Source: GCA-003244245 sp035463315 (GTDB taxonomy: Bacteria > Actinomycetota > Actinomycetes > Mycobacteriales > Pseudonocardiaceae). Taken from it: a DNA stretch of 37,834 nt. Each line of letters begins with the position of its first letter. Position 1 is the first letter of the stretch. Position numbers and translations under genes: made by a program. The notes under the pieces are model-generated. The model saw only the letters and a program-made list of their open reading frames with translations. It was not told the origin of the DNA and searched no databases. This document shows positions 22,323 through 34,732 of the stretch, piece after piece. Location of the stretch: the NCBI GenBank assembly GCA_035463315.1, contig DATHTJ010000140.1:1-37834 (forward strand), given 5' to 3'.

Positions 22323-23284
22323 GGCACCTGCTCACTACCGCTGACCTGCAGCTCGAGACCGCCACCGCGCTGCTGGACACCGCCGAGGCGCTCAAGCAGG
22401 CTTTGCTGGGTCGCGAGGTGCGCAAGCTGCCGACGCTGCGCGGACGCACCGTGGTCACCTTGTTCTACGAGAGCTCCACTCGCACCCGGGCCTCCTTCGA
22501 GATCGCGGGTAAGTGGATGAGCGCCGACGTGGTCAACGTCTCGGCCGCGGCGTCCTCGGCGGCCAAGGGGGAGTCGCTGCGCGACACCGCGATCACCCTG
22601 GCCGCGATGGGCGCGGACTGCGTCGTGATCCGCCACCCCGCCTCGGGTGCGGCGCATCGGCTTGCCGGTTGGGTGCCCGCGCACGTGATCAACGCCGGTG
22701 ACGGCACCCATCAGCACCCCACCCAAGCACTGCTGGATGCTGCTACTCTGCGTGACCGTTTGGGCACCCTGAATGGGCGGACCGTCACCATCGTAGGCGA
22801 TGTGCTGCATAGCAGGGTCGCTCGCTCGAATATCCAGCTATTGATCACGCTGGGTGCTCGGATCCACCTCGTCGCCCCGCCTACTCTGCTGCCGTGGGGC
22901 ATAGCGAACTGGAGTGGTCAGAACTCGGGTACCCATGATCGGGAGCAGAGCTGGCCGGTCACGGTCGGGCATGATCTCGACGCCGCGCTGCCTGGCACTG
23001 ATGCGCTGATGGTGCTGCGAGTGCAGGCCGAGCGGATGCATGGTGGGTTCTTCCCGTCCGCTCGGGAGTACTCGATCAGCTACGGGCTTACCGAGGCGCG
23101 GCTGGGGCTGTTGCCGGAGCACGCCGTCGTGCTGCACCCAGGCCCGATGCTGCGCGGCATGGAGATCGCGGCCTCGGTCGCTGACTCGCCCCGCGCAGCG
23201 ATCACCGACCAGGTTCGCAACGGGGTACACGTGCGGATGGCCGTGCTCTACCACCTGCTCGCGGCCCAGGAGGAGCAACAGTGA
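22319..23284 (+). CDS. pyrB: aspartate carbamoyltransferase catalytic subunit
   Basis: Makes carbamoyl-aspartate from aspartate and carbamoyl phosphate. The 321 residues contain FYESSTRTRASFEIAGKWMSADVVN (the STRTR carbamoyl-phosphate loop), HPTQALLDAAT and VLHPGPMLRG. GTG 22319 overlaps pyrR by four bases and its TGA overlaps pyrC by four. There is no regulatory PyrI gene nearby, as expected for actinobacteria. Confidence 0.97.
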   Translation: MRHLLTTADLQLETATALLDTAEALKQALLGREVRKLPTLRGRTVVTLFYESSTRTRASFEIAGKWMSADVVNVSAAASSAAKGESLRDTAITLAAMGADCVVIRHPASGAAHRLAGWVPAHVINAGDGTHQHPTQALLDAATLRDRLGTLNGRTVTIVGDVLHSRVARSNIQLLITLGARIHLVAPPTLLPWGIANWSGQNSGTHDREQSWPVTVGHDLDAALPGTDALMVLRVQAERMHGGFFPSAREYSISYGLTEARLGLLPEHAVVLHPGPMLRGMEIAASVADSPRAAITDQVRNGVHVRMAVLYHLLAAQEEQQ

Positions 23285-24609
23285 GCGAGCGCAGCGAGCG
23301 AACCATCGGGCAGAGCACCCGGTCGCTACTTCTGCGCGGGATCCGGCCCTACGGCGTCGGCGACCCGGTGGACCTGCTGGTCAGCGACGGGGTGATCGCC
23401 GAGCTGGGCGCCGGCCTGGACGGCACCGGTGCCGAGGCGCTCGACGGTGGCGGGCTGGTCGCGCTGCCCGGCTTGGTCGACCTGCACGCACACCTGCGCG
23501 AGCCCGGCCGGGAGGACGCCGAGACGATCGTCACCGGCTCGGCGGCCGCGGCGCTGGGCGGCTACACCGCGGTGTTCGCGATGGCCAACACCGATCCGGT
23601 CGCCGACACCGCCGTGGTCGTCGAGCATGTGTACCGGCGCGGTCGCGAGGTCGGGCTGGTCGACGTGCACCCGGTCGGTGCGGTCACCGCCGGGCTGCGC
23701 GGCGAGCGGCTCGCCGAGCTGGGGTCAATGGCCGGCTGCGCCGCTGCGGTGCGGGTGTTCTCCGACGACGGGTTGTGCGTGCACGACCCCCTGCTGATGC
23801 GCCGTGCCCTGGAGTACACCCGCGGGCTGGGTGGGGTGGTCGCTCAGCACGCCGAGGACCCTCGGCTCACCGCAGGCGCCCAGGCGCACGAAGGGGAGAT
23901 CGCTGCCCGGCTGGGGCTGGCCGGCTGGCCCGCCGCCGCGGAGGAGTCGATCGTGGCGCGGGACTGCCTGCTGGCCCGTGACGCCGCAGCAGCGCTGCAC
24001 GTCTGCCACGTGTCCACCGCGGGCACAGTGGACGTGCTGCGCTGGGCCAAGGAGCGCGGGATCCGGGTGTCCGCCGAGGTCACCCCGCACCACCTGCTGC
24101 TCACCGATGAGCGCCTGGCCGGCTACGACCCGGTCAACAAGGTCAACCCGCCGCTGCGCACCGCCGCCGACACCCAGGCGCTGCGCGCCGCGCTGGCCGA
24201 GGGGATCGTGGACTGTGTGGCCACCGATCATGCCCCGCATGCCGTGCAGGACAAGGACTGCGAATGGTCCGCGGCCCGGCCCGGCATGCTGGGACTGCAG
24301 ACCGCGCTGTCGGTGGTGGTGGCCACCATGGTGCTTCCTGGCCTGCTGGACTGGCGGGGGGTGGCGCGGGTGATGAGCGAGCGCCCGGCCCGGATTGGTG
24401 GGGCGACCGATCAGGGCCGCCCGATCGCGGTGGGACAGCCGGCGACGCTGGTCCTGGTGGATCCCGACGCCACCTGGACGGTGCGCGGGGCGCAGCTGGC
24501 CAGCCTGGCCGGCAACACCCCCTATGAGGGAATGGAGCTGCCCGGCCGGGTGGTGGCCACCCTGCTGCGCGGCGAGGTCACGACCGAGGACGGGAAGGTG
24601 CAGCGATGA
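23281..24609 (+). CDS. pyrC: dihydroorotase
   Basis: Cyclises carbamoyl-aspartate to dihydroorotate; 442-residue type I zinc amidohydrolase. DLHAHLREPGREDAETI has the HxH metal ligands and substrate arginine. The middle metal histidines are in CHVSTAGTVD and VTPHHLLLTDE, and CVATDHAPHAVQDKDCEW holds the catalytic aspartate. The start GTG 23281 lies in a GAGCGAGCGCAGCGAGCGA palindrome, which makes the first residues MSERSER; that palindrome looks like a short repeated element. Overlaps pyrB and carA by four bases each. Confidence 0.97.
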   Translation: MSERSERTIGQSTRSLLLRGIRPYGVGDPVDLLVSDGVIAELGAGLDGTGAEALDGGGLVALPGLVDLHAHLREPGREDAETIVTGSAAAALGGYTAVFAMANTDPVADTAVVVEHVYRRGREVGLVDVHPVGAVTAGLRGERLAELGSMAGCAAAVRVFSDDGLCVHDPLLMRRALEYTRGLGGVVAQHAEDPRLTAGAQAHEGEIAARLGLAGWPAAAEESIVARDCLLARDAAAALHVCHVSTAGTVDVLRWAKERGIRVSAEVTPHHLLLTDERLAGYDPVNKVNPPLRTAADTQALRAALAEGIVDCVATDHAPHAVQDKDCEWSAARPGMLGLQTALSVVVATMVLPGLLDWRGVARVMSERPARIGGATDQGRPIAVGQPATLVLVDPDATWTVRGAQLASLAGNTPYEGMELPGRVVATLLRGEVTTEDGKVQR

Positions 24610-25801
24610 CAGGCGAGCTGGCTGTGCTGGTGCTGGAGGACGGCACCACCGTGCGCGGCGAGAGCTATGGTGCGGTGGGCCAGACCCTGGGTGAGGCCGT
24701 GTTCGCCACCGGGATGACCGGCTACCAGGAGACCCTCACCGACCCGTCCTACCGCCGGCAGATCGTCGTGCAGACCGCGCCGCATATCGGCAACACCGGC
24801 TGGAACGACGAGGACGATGAGTCGCACCAGATCTGGGTTGCCGGCTATGTCGTGCGCGACCCGGCCCGGATCCCCTCCAACTGGCGATCTCGCCGGTCGC
24901 TTGAGGAGGAATTGGCCCGCCAGGGTGTCGTGGGGATCTCCGGGGTAGACACCCGCGCGCTGACCCGCCGGCTGCGCGAGCACGGCTCGATGCGGGCCGG
25001 CGTCTTCTCCGGTGCGGCGCTGGCCGCCCCAGCGCAGCTGCTGGCCCAGGTGCTGGCCAGCCCCGCTATGGCCGGTGCGGACCTGGTCGGAGAGGTCACC
25101 GTCGCCGAGCCCTACATCGTGCCGGCCGCTACCGAACGCCGGTTCCGGGTGGTGGCGCTGGATTTGGGGATCAAGTTCAATACGCCGCGGATGTTGGCCG
25201 CTCGGGGCATTGAGACGCACGTCCTGCCGGCTGGCGCCACGCTGGAGCAGGTGCTGGAGTCTCAACCCGACGGAGTGTTCCTGTCCAACGGCCCGGGCGA
25301 TCCGGCCACCGCGGACCACGCGGTCTGGTTGACCCGTGGGGTGCTGGCGCAGCGGGTACCGCTGTTCGGGATCTGCTTCGGCAACCAGATCCTTGGCCGG
25401 GCACTGGGCCGGGGCACCTACAAGATGCGCTACGGGCATCGCGGGCTCAACGTCCCGGTCATCGAGCACGCCACTGGGCGGGTGGCGATCACTTCACAGA
25501 ACCACGGTTTCGCCGTCCAGGGTGAGCCCGGGGAACGCTTCGACTCCGACTTCGGTGCCGCAGTAGTAAGCCACTCCTGCCCCAACGACGGTACCGTCGA
25601 GGGCCTGAACTGCCTGGACGTGCCGGCATTCAGCGTGCAATACCACCCAGAGGCAGCCGCCGGTCCGCACGACGCAGCCGATCTGTTCGACCGGTTCTGC
25701 GAGTTGATGGCTCACCCGGATCGCCATTCGGAACCGAATAGCGCTCTCGCGGGTGTTGAAAATCTCGATTCGGCTCCGAATGGCGATTGGGGGGACCGCT
25801 G

Positions 25802-25802
<1 letters not shown>
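24606..25802 (+). CDS. carA: carbamoyl-phosphate synthase small chain (glutaminase)
   Basis: Hydrolyses glutamine and passes ammonia to CarB. The N-terminal CarA domain has TGMTGYQETLTDPSY. The class I amidotransferase triad is the cysteine in FGICFGNQILGRALG plus His and Glu in QYHPEAAAGPHD. The protein normally ends soon after FDRFCELM. Here about 27 further residues (HPDRHSEPNSALAGVENLDSAPN...) are encoded by an inverted repeat at 25720-25787, so the C terminus is extended by repeat DNA. The gene overlaps pyrC by four bases and carB by one. Confidence 0.96.
25720..25787. repeat. 20-bp inverted repeat inside the carA 3' end
   Basis: ATCGCCATTCGGAACCGAAT at 25720-25739 is matched on the opposite strand by 25768-25787 with one mismatch, around a 28-base spacer. 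Each arm is itself a partial palindrome (ATTCGG..CCGAAT). It stays in frame and ends 15 bases before carB, in front of its ribosome site. Such compact palindromes look like intergenic repeat elements. Confidence 0.88.
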
Positions 25803-29104
<3,302 letters not shown>

Positions 29105-29122
<18 letters not shown>

Positions 29123-29183
29123 GGCGGGGTTATCCGGTGTCCAGTAACCCCGCTAGGCGCCCAGGAAGGCCCACTGAATGCGG
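29105..29183. repeat. nested inverted repeat at the carB/pyrF junction
   Basis: Outer arms CCGCATTCAGCGGGC (29105-29119) and GCCCACTGAATGCGG (29169-29183) pair over 15 bases with one mismatch. Inside, GCGGGGTTA (29124-29132) and TAACCCCGC (29145-29153) form a perfect 9-bp stem. The carB stop lies in the outer left part and the best pyrF start in the inner loop. Confidence 0.88.
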
Positions 29184-30096
29184 GTTTGGAGTGCGTCTGA
29201 GTGCGGCTGTGGCGGCGAGGGGGCCGCTGTGTGTGGGGATCGACCCGCATCCGGGGTTGTTGCGGGACTGGGGGCTGGGCGACGACGTGGCGGGGCTGGA
29301 GAGGTTCGCGCGGGGCGCGGTTGAGGCGCTGGCGCCGGAGGTAGCGCTGGTCAAGCCGCAGTCGGCGTTCTTCGAACGGTACGGGGCTCGGGGCATCGCG
29401 GTGCTGGAGCGAGTGCTGGCTACGGCCCGGGATGCCGGCGCGCTGGTGCTGCTCGACGTCAAGCGCGGGGACATCGGTTCCACCATGGCCGGATACGCCG
29501 CGGCCTACCTGAGCGACGGAGCGCCGCTGGCCGCCGACGCGATCACCGTATCGCCCTACCTCGGCGTCGGTGCGCTGGCTCCGGCGTTCGAGCTGGCCGG
29601 CCGTACCGGGCGGGGCGTGTTCGTGCTGGCACTGACCTCCAACCCGGAGGGCACTGACCTGCAGGCCGCGGTCACCGGCACCGGAAGCACGGTCGCGCAG
29701 TCCGTGATCGACGCTGTCGCCGCGCGCAATGCCGGTCACGCCGACGATTTCGGTGTGGTGATCGGGGCCACCACAGCGGCCAGTGTCCTCCGGTTGGAGG
29801 CACTCAATGGCCCGATACTGGTCCCTGGGATAGGCGCGCAGGGCGCCTGTCTGGCCGATCTGCCCCGCCTCTTCGGTGCGGCCGTCCGCCATGTTCTGCC
29901 GACCACGGCCCGGGACCTGTTACGGCATGGACCCGGGCCGGTGTCCCTGCGACACGCCGCACGGCGGATGGCCGACGAGGCAGCAGACCTGCTTGAAGCG
30001 TCTTCGCGGCAGGTTGGCGATGGCACCCCGCGTTGGACGGCGGACCGCCCGGGGGATACGGTCGCCGCACCAATCCAGACCATCCCTAAGCACTAG
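29137..30096 (+). CDS. pyrF: orotidine 5'-phosphate decarboxylase (type 2)
   Basis: Decarboxylates OMP to UMP, the last step of UMP synthesis. GPLCVGIDPHPGLLRDWGL and LVKPQSAFFERYG lead to the catalytic VLLDVKRGDIGSTMAGYA (DxKxxD-type motif); ALTSNPEG and VPGIGAQGA are phosphate-binding. The start is uncertain. GTG 29137 keeps the family's TECGFGVRLSAAV start but lies in the loop of the repeat hairpin, with its GGCGGGG site in the stem. GTG 29191 is the alternative. The C-terminal tail after about residue 275 is longer than usual. It ends the pyr operon, 18 bases before mihF. Confidence 0.92.
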   Translation: MSSNPARRPGRPTECGFGVRLSAAVAARGPLCVGIDPHPGLLRDWGLGDDVAGLERFARGAVEALAPEVALVKPQSAFFERYGARGIAVLERVLATARDAGALVLLDVKRGDIGSTMAGYAAAYLSDGAPLAADAITVSPYLGVGALAPAFELAGRTGRGVFVLALTSNPEGTDLQAAVTGTGSTVAQSVIDAVAARNAGHADDFGVVIGATTAASVLRLEALNGPILVPGIGAQGACLADLPRLFGAAVRHVLPTTARDLLRHGPGPVSLRHAARRMADEAADLLEASSRQVGDGTPRWTADRPGDTVAAPIQTIPKH

Positions 30097-30114
30097 CAAT
30101 CGACGGAGGAGACC

Positions 30115-30432
30115 GTGGCCCTTCCCGAGCTGACCGAGGAGCAGCGGGCCGCTGCGCTGGAGAAGGCGGCCGCCGCCCGACGCGCCAGGGCCGAACTCAA
30201 GGAACGCCTCAAGCGCGGTGGGACCAACCTCACAGAGGTCCTCGCTCAGTCCGACAGTGACGACATCCTGGGCAAGATGAAGGTTTCGGCTTTGCTTGAG
30301 GCCCTTCCTGGCGTGGGCAAGGTCCGCGCCCAGCAGATCATGGAGCGGCTGGAGATCGCCGCCAGCCGGCGGTTGCGCGGGCTTGGTGAGCGCCAGCGCA
30401 AGGCGCTGCTCAGCGAGTTCGGCCCCGAGTGA
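30115..30432 (+). CDS. mihF: actinobacterial integration host factor
   Basis: Nucleoid-associated DNA-bending protein specific to actinobacteria, unrelated in fold to E. coli IHF; in mycobacteria it was found as the host factor for L5 phage integration. The 105 residues begin with a charged helix (ALPELTEEQRAAALEKAAAARRARAELKERL). The core is LGKMKVSALLEALPGVGKVRAQQIMERLEIAASRRLRGLG, containing the helix-two-turn-helix lysines and arginines that bind DNA. GTG 30115 follows GGAGGAG. The order pyrF-mihF-gmk is conserved in the phylum. Confidence 0.95.
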   Translation: MALPELTEEQRAAALEKAAAARRARAELKERLKRGGTNLTEVLAQSDSDDILGKMKVSALLEALPGVGKVRAQQIMERLEIAASRRLRGLGERQRKALLSEFGPE

Positions 30433-30482
30433 CCAATCGGCCCCGACTGGCTAATCGGCCCTAGGTGGCTAATCGGTGCAGA
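30429..30482 (+). repeat. 18-bp tandem repeat (three units) at mihF/gmk
   Basis: Three 18-base units share a central AATCGG at 30435, 30453 and 30471. The array spans the mihF stop, the 43-base gap and the first bases of gmk, so the gmk start codon is within the last unit. Confidence 0.75.
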
Positions 30483-31102
30483 GTGACCACGCAGTGACGG
30501 TGTGTGAGCCGGGGCCCAGCGAGGGCGCCGGGCCCCGGCTCACTGTTTTCTCAGGCCCCTCCGGGGTCGGCAAGTCCAGTGTGGTCGCCGAGGTGGTGCG
30601 GCGCTGGCCGCAGCTGTTCGTCAGCGTCTCGGTGACCACCCGGCCGCCTCGTGCCGGACAACGGCCCGAGGAGCGTTACCGCTACGTGGACCGCGCCACC
30701 TTCGCCCGCATGGTCGAGCGCGGTGATTTTCTGGAGTACGCCGAGTACGCCGGTAACTTCTACGGCACGCCCGCTGTGCCGGTACGCGATGCCCTGGCCG
30801 CCGGCCGGTGGACGCTGCTGGAGATCGAAGTGCAAGGTGCGCGGCAGGTTCGGACTGCGATGCCCGACGCGCTGCTGGTGATGCTGGTACCGCCGTCGTG
30901 GGAGGTACTGCGCGGGCGGCTGGCCGGCCGTGGCACGGAGGATCCTGCTGGGCTGGAGCGCCGGTTGCGGGTAGCGCGGGAAGAACTGGACGCCGTCGGG
31001 GAGTTCGATGCCACGGTCGTCAACGATGATGTGCAGCGGGCCGCGCAGGAGTTGATAGCCTTGATGGTCGGCGCGGGTCAGCGAACATCGCCGGAATTCT
31101 GA
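30476..31102 (+). CDS. gmk: guanylate kinase
   Basis: Phosphorylates GMP to GDP; 208 residues. TVFSGPSGVGKSSVVAEV is the P-loop; SVSVTTRPPRAGQRPEERYRYVDRATF is the GMP-binding region. GDFLEYAEYAGNFYGTP and LLEIEVQGARQVR follow, the usual order. The start is GTG 30476, inside the tandem repeat, with no clear ribosome site; GTG 30494 or 30500 are in-frame alternatives, and the first 20 residues are not conserved. It precedes rpoZ by 19 bases, a conserved pairing. Confidence 0.95.
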   Translation: MQSDHAVTVCEPGPSEGAGPRLTVFSGPSGVGKSSVVAEVVRRWPQLFVSVSVTTRPPRAGQRPEERYRYVDRATFARMVERGDFLEYAEYAGNFYGTPAVPVRDALAAGRWTLLEIEVQGARQVRTAMPDALLVMLVPPSWEVLRGRLAGRGTEDPAGLERRLRVAREELDAVGEFDATVVNDDVQRAAQELIALMVGAGQRTSPEF

Positions 31103-31121
31103 GCCATCTGGAGATAATGAG

Positions 31122-31418
31122 TTGAGCATCCCCACTGAACTGGACGCGCTGAGCGCGCCCTCGCCCTCGGTCACTGCCCCTGAGGGCATCACCAATCCCC
31201 CGATCGACGACCTGCTCCGCAAGGTCAGCTCGAAGTACGCCCTGGTCATCTTCGCGGCCAAACGGGCTCGTCAGATCAACGACTACTATGCCCAGCTCGG
31301 GGAGGGGCTGCTGGAGTACGTCGGTCCGCTGGTCGAGCCGGGGCCGCGGGAGAAGCCACTGTCGATCGCGTTGCGGGAGATCCACGCTGGCATGCTTGAG
31401 CACACCGAGGGCGAGTGA
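31122..31418 (+). CDS. rpoZ: RNA polymerase omega subunit
   Basis: Small subunit that helps assemble the beta' subunit. Of 98 residues, ITNPPIDDLLRKVSSKYALVIFAAKRARQINDYYAQL is the conserved core, with KYALVIFAAKRARQIN diagnostic. EKPLSIALREIHAGML closes the fold. I chose TTG 31122, eight bases after GGAG; no ATG or GTG in this frame is better placed. It overlaps coaBC by four bases. Confidence 0.95.
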   Translation: MSIPTELDALSAPSPSVTAPEGITNPPIDDLLRKVSSKYALVIFAAKRARQINDYYAQLGEGLLEYVGPLVEPGPREKPLSIALREIHAGMLEHTEGE

Positions 31419-32659
31419 CGCACGCCGGGCCTGTTCGGTCGGACCAACCCCGGCAGATCGTGCTCGGCATCGGCGGTGGCATCGCCGCCTACAAGGCGTG
31501 TGAGGTGCTCCGCCGCCTCACCGAAGCGGGGCATCAGGTCCGGGTCGTTCCCACCGAGTCTGCCCTGCGGTTCATCGGTGCTCCGACCTGGGAGGCGCTG
31601 TCCGGGTTACCGGTGCAGCGTGGCCTGTTCGTCGACGTCCCTGAGGTACCCCACGTGCGGTTGGGGCAGACCGCCGATCTGGTCCTGGTCGCCCCGGCTA
31701 CCGCGGACCTGTTGGCCCGCGCCGCCCACGGCCGGGCCGACGACCTGCTCTGCGCCATCCTGCTCACTGCCCGTTGCCCGGTGCTGCTGGTGCCCGCGAT
31801 GCACACCGAGATGTGGGAACATCCGGCAACGGTGCACAACGTCGCAGTGTTGCGCTCGCGCGGGACCGTCGTCGCCGAGCCCGCGACCGGGCGGCTCACC
31901 GGTGCCGACTCCGGCGCTGGCCGGTTGCCAGAGCCGGCGGAGATCGTCGACCTCGCCACTTTGCTGTTACACCGCCCGGACGCCCTGCCGCGAGATCTCG
32001 CCGGGCGGCAGGTGATGATCTCCGCCGGTGGTACTCGTGAGCCGCTGGATCCAGTGCGCTTCCTAGGCAACCGGTCCTCCGGACGGCAAGGCTATGCGCT
32101 GGCCCGAGTCGCGGCGCAGCGCGGTGCCCGGGTAACGCTGGTCGCGGCGCACACCGCCGACCTGGCCGATCCGGCCGGCGTCGAGGTGGTCGCCGTGGGC
32201 ACCGCGGGTGAGCTGCAGGAGGCCGTGCTCAAGACGGCGCCGGACGCCGACGCGGTGGTGATGGCCGCCGCAGTCGCCGACTTCCGCCCGGCCAGCCCCC
32301 ATCCCAGTAAGATCAAGAAGTACGGTTCGGACCCGGATCCACTGTCGCTGGTCCTCACCCCGGACATCCTGGCCGAACTGGTGCGACGTCGCCCGGGAGG
32401 TCAGGTGGTGGTCGGCTTCGCCGCCGAGACCGGTGACTCCGAGAGTGGGGTGCTCGCGCACGGCCGGGCCAAACTCGCCCGCAAGGGCTGCGACCTGCTG
32501 GTGGTCAACGCTGTCGGGGAGGGCCACGCGTTCGAGGTCGAGCACAACGCAGGCTGGTTGCTCGGCGACGATGGCGTCGAGATCGAATTGCCCGAGGGCC
32601 CCAAGACCCTGCTCGCCTCGTATGTCTGGGACGCCGTCGCGGCCCGGCTGACCCGGTAA
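31415..32659 (+). CDS. coaBC: bifunctional phosphopantothenoylcysteine decarboxylase/synthase
   Basis: Two consecutive coenzyme A steps in one 414-residue protein. The N-terminal CoaC flavoprotein domain has GIGGGIAAYKACEVLRRL, the conserved active-site region PHVRLGQTADLVLVAPATADLLA, and PVLLVPAMHTEMWEHPA (PxMNxxMW-type substrate clamp with threonine for asparagine). The C-terminal CoaB domain starts near residue 190 with VMISAGGTREPLDPVRFLGNRSSGRQGYALA, then VVMAAAVADFRPA and the lysine region KIKKYG. GTG 31415 overlaps the rpoZ stop. Confidence 0.95.
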   Translation: MTHAGPVRSDQPRQIVLGIGGGIAAYKACEVLRRLTEAGHQVRVVPTESALRFIGAPTWEALSGLPVQRGLFVDVPEVPHVRLGQTADLVLVAPATADLLARAAHGRADDLLCAILLTARCPVLLVPAMHTEMWEHPATVHNVAVLRSRGTVVAEPATGRLTGADSGAGRLPEPAEIVDLATLLLHRPDALPRDLAGRQVMISAGGTREPLDPVRFLGNRSSGRQGYALARVAAQRGARVTLVAAHTADLADPAGVEVVAVGTAGELQEAVLKTAPDADAVVMAAAVADFRPASPHPSKIKKYGSDPDPLSLVLTPDILAELVRRRPGGQVVVGFAAETGDSESGVLAHGRAKLARKGCDLLVVNAVGEGHAFEVEHNAGWLLGDDGVEIELPEGPKTLLASYVWDAVAARLTR

Positions 32660-32729
32660 ATGACGTGCTCCGTGACCAGATTTGTCGGGCAAACTCGGCG
32701 CTGATGGGGTGTTCTGGTAGACCCGCCCG

Positions 32730-34730
32730 GTGAGCAGCGCCGAGCGGTCGCGTCGGGGACAGCCCCGTCGTGGGCAGCAGATCCCGGCTGCCGCGCTGCC
32801 CGTCGCGCGGGTGTGCGTGGATACCCCACTGGCCCACCTGGACCGCCCTTTCGACTACCAGGTGCCCGCCGATCTCGACGCGACGGCGGTGCCCGGCGTG
32901 CGCCTTCGGGTGCGCTTCGCCGGCCGGCTGGTGGACGGGTGGCTGCTGGAGCGAGCCGAGCGATCCGACCATCCGAGCCAGCTCAGCTGGCTGCACCGGG
33001 TGGTCTCCGCCGAGCCGGTGCTCAGCCCGCAGGTCGCTGCGCTGGCGCGGGCGGTGGCTGACCGGTGCGCGGGCACCATGAGCGACGTGCTGCGGCTGGC
33101 CGTGCCACCGCGGCATGCCCGCGTCGAGGCCGAGCCGGGAGCTGTCGCCGCGGCCCTCCCGCACCGGCCCGCGATGGGTGGTTGGGGTCGGTACTCCCGC
33201 GCGGGCGCCTTCCTGGACGCTCTGCACCAGGGTCGGGCGGCGCACGCCTGCTGGCAGGCGCTGCCGGGGGAGGATTGGCCCGCCCGGCTCGCGGAGGCCG
33301 CGGTCACTGTCGCGGCCGCTGGGCGGGGCGCGCTGCTGGTGCTGCCAGATCATCGGGACACTGCGCGGGTGCACGCCGCGGTGGCCGCGCTCGCTGGGCC
33401 CGACGTGGTGGTCACCCTGGCTGCTGAGGCCGGACCCGCGCAGCGCTACCGCCGGTGGCTGGCGGTGCGGCGGGGCGCGGCGCGCATCGTGGTCGGCACC
33501 CGGGCCGCGGCCTTCGCCCCGGTGGTCGACCTCGGGCTGATGGTGTTGTGGGACGACGGTGACGACCTGCACGCCGAGCCGCGGGCGCCGTACCCGCACG
33601 CCCGGTTGGTGCTTGGCCAGCGCGCCGTGCTGGAGGGCGGAGCGCTGCTGGTGGCCGGCCACGCCCGCACCGCGGAGACGCAGCTGTCGATCGACACCGG
33701 ATGGGCACACGAGATCGTCGCCATCCGGGACGTGGTGCGGGTCGCGGCGCCGCGGGTCACCGCGATCGGTGAGGACGACACCCAGTTGGCCCGGGATCCG
33801 GCTGCCCGCGCGGCGCGGTTGCCCGCGGTGGCGTTCGAAGCGGCTCGCGCTGCGCTGGGCCGCGACCGGCCGGTCCTGGTGCAGGTGCCGCGCCGCGGCT
33901 ACGTTCCCGCACTGGCCTGCGGGCAGTGCCGCACCGCGGCCCGCTGCCGGCGTTGCGCTGGCCCGCTGGCGCTGCCCGCTGCCGGTCAGGCCGCCTGCCG
34001 GTGGTGCGGCGCCACCGAGGCCGGCTACCGGTGCCCGGCCTGCGGTTCGGGCCGGTTTCGTGCGATGGTGATCGGGGCCCGCCGCACCGCTGAGGAGCTT
34101 GGCCGCGCCTTTCCCGGTGTGCCACTGCGCTGCTCCGGTGGGGGCAGTTCCGGCGAGGGGGTGGTGCTGGCGGACATCCCGCCCGGACCGGCACTGGTGG
34201 TTGCCACTCCTGGAGCGGAGCCGCTGGCCCGATACGGGGCGGCGCTGTTGCTGGATGCCGCCGCGTTGCTGGCCCGCCCCGACCTGCGTGCCGCAGAGGA
34301 GGCGCTGCGCCGGTGGATGACCGCGGCGGCGATGGTCGAGCCGGCGGCCGACGGTGGCCGGGTGATCGTGGTCGCCGAGTCGTCGCTGGCCACGGTGCAG
34401 GCTCTGATCCGCTGGGACCCGGCTGGCCACGCGCGCGCCGAGCTGAGCGCTCGCACCGAGCTCGGCTTCCCGCCCGCGGTGCGGATGGCCGCGCTGGACG
34501 GCACACCGGACACCCTGGCGGGTCTCGAGGTGCCAGCCGGGGCCGAGGTGCTGGGCCCGGTGCCTGTCCCGGGGGAAGCCGAGGGGGAGCGGGAACGGCT
34601 GCTGATCCGGGTTCCGCGCTCCCAGGGATTGGTTCTGGCCACCGCACTGGCCGCCCTGCAGGCTGGGCGCAGCGCCCGCAAGCTACCGGACCCGCTGCGG
34701 ATCGAGCTCGACCCGCAGCGGTTGGCCTAG
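32730..34730 (+). CDS. priA: PriA-like primosomal protein N', helicase-dead
   Basis: A 666-residue protein that keeps the PriA N-terminal DNA-binding part (VCVDTPLAHLDRPFDYQVPADLDATAVPGVRLRVRFAGR). It also keeps the zinc-binding cysteine array (CGQCRTAARCRRC ... CRWCG ... CPACGSG, about residues 395-440). The Walker A region has degenerated to HACWQALPGEDWPARLAE, and the DEAH-type box reads LWDDGDDLHAEPR. It should bind DNA forks but not hydrolyse ATP, as is recognised for actinobacterial PriA. GTG 32730 starts a 70-base gap after coaBC. Confidence 0.92.
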   Translation: MSSAERSRRGQPRRGQQIPAAALPVARVCVDTPLAHLDRPFDYQVPADLDATAVPGVRLRVRFAGRLVDGWLLERAERSDHPSQLSWLHRVVSAEPVLSPQVAALARAVADRCAGTMSDVLRLAVPPRHARVEAEPGAVAAALPHRPAMGGWGRYSRAGAFLDALHQGRAAHACWQALPGEDWPARLAEAAVTVAAAGRGALLVLPDHRDTARVHAAVAALAGPDVVVTLAAEAGPAQRYRRWLAVRRGAARIVVGTRAAAFAPVVDLGLMVLWDDGDDLHAEPRAPYPHARLVLGQRAVLEGGALLVAGHARTAETQLSIDTGWAHEIVAIRDVVRVAAPRVTAIGEDDTQLARDPAARAARLPAVAFEAARAALGRDRPVLVQVPRRGYVPALACGQCRTAARCRRCAGPLALPAAGQAACRWCGATEAGYRCPACGSGRFRAMVIGARRTAEELGRAFPGVPLRCSGGGSSGEGVVLADIPPGPALVVATPGAEPLARYGAALLLDAAALLARPDLRAAEEALRRWMTAAAMVEPAADGGRVIVVAESSLATVQALIRWDPAGHARAELSARTELGFPPAVRMAALDGTPDTLAGLEVPAGAEVLGPVPVPGEAEGERERLLIRVPRSQGLVLATALAALQAGRSARKLPDPLRIELDPQRLA

Positions 34731-34732
34731 CG

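Noticed and set aside
32505..34430. 641-codon minus-strand frame opposite priA
   Set aside because: Despite its length it is compositionally biased and lacks motifs; priA has conserved cysteines and N-terminal domain.
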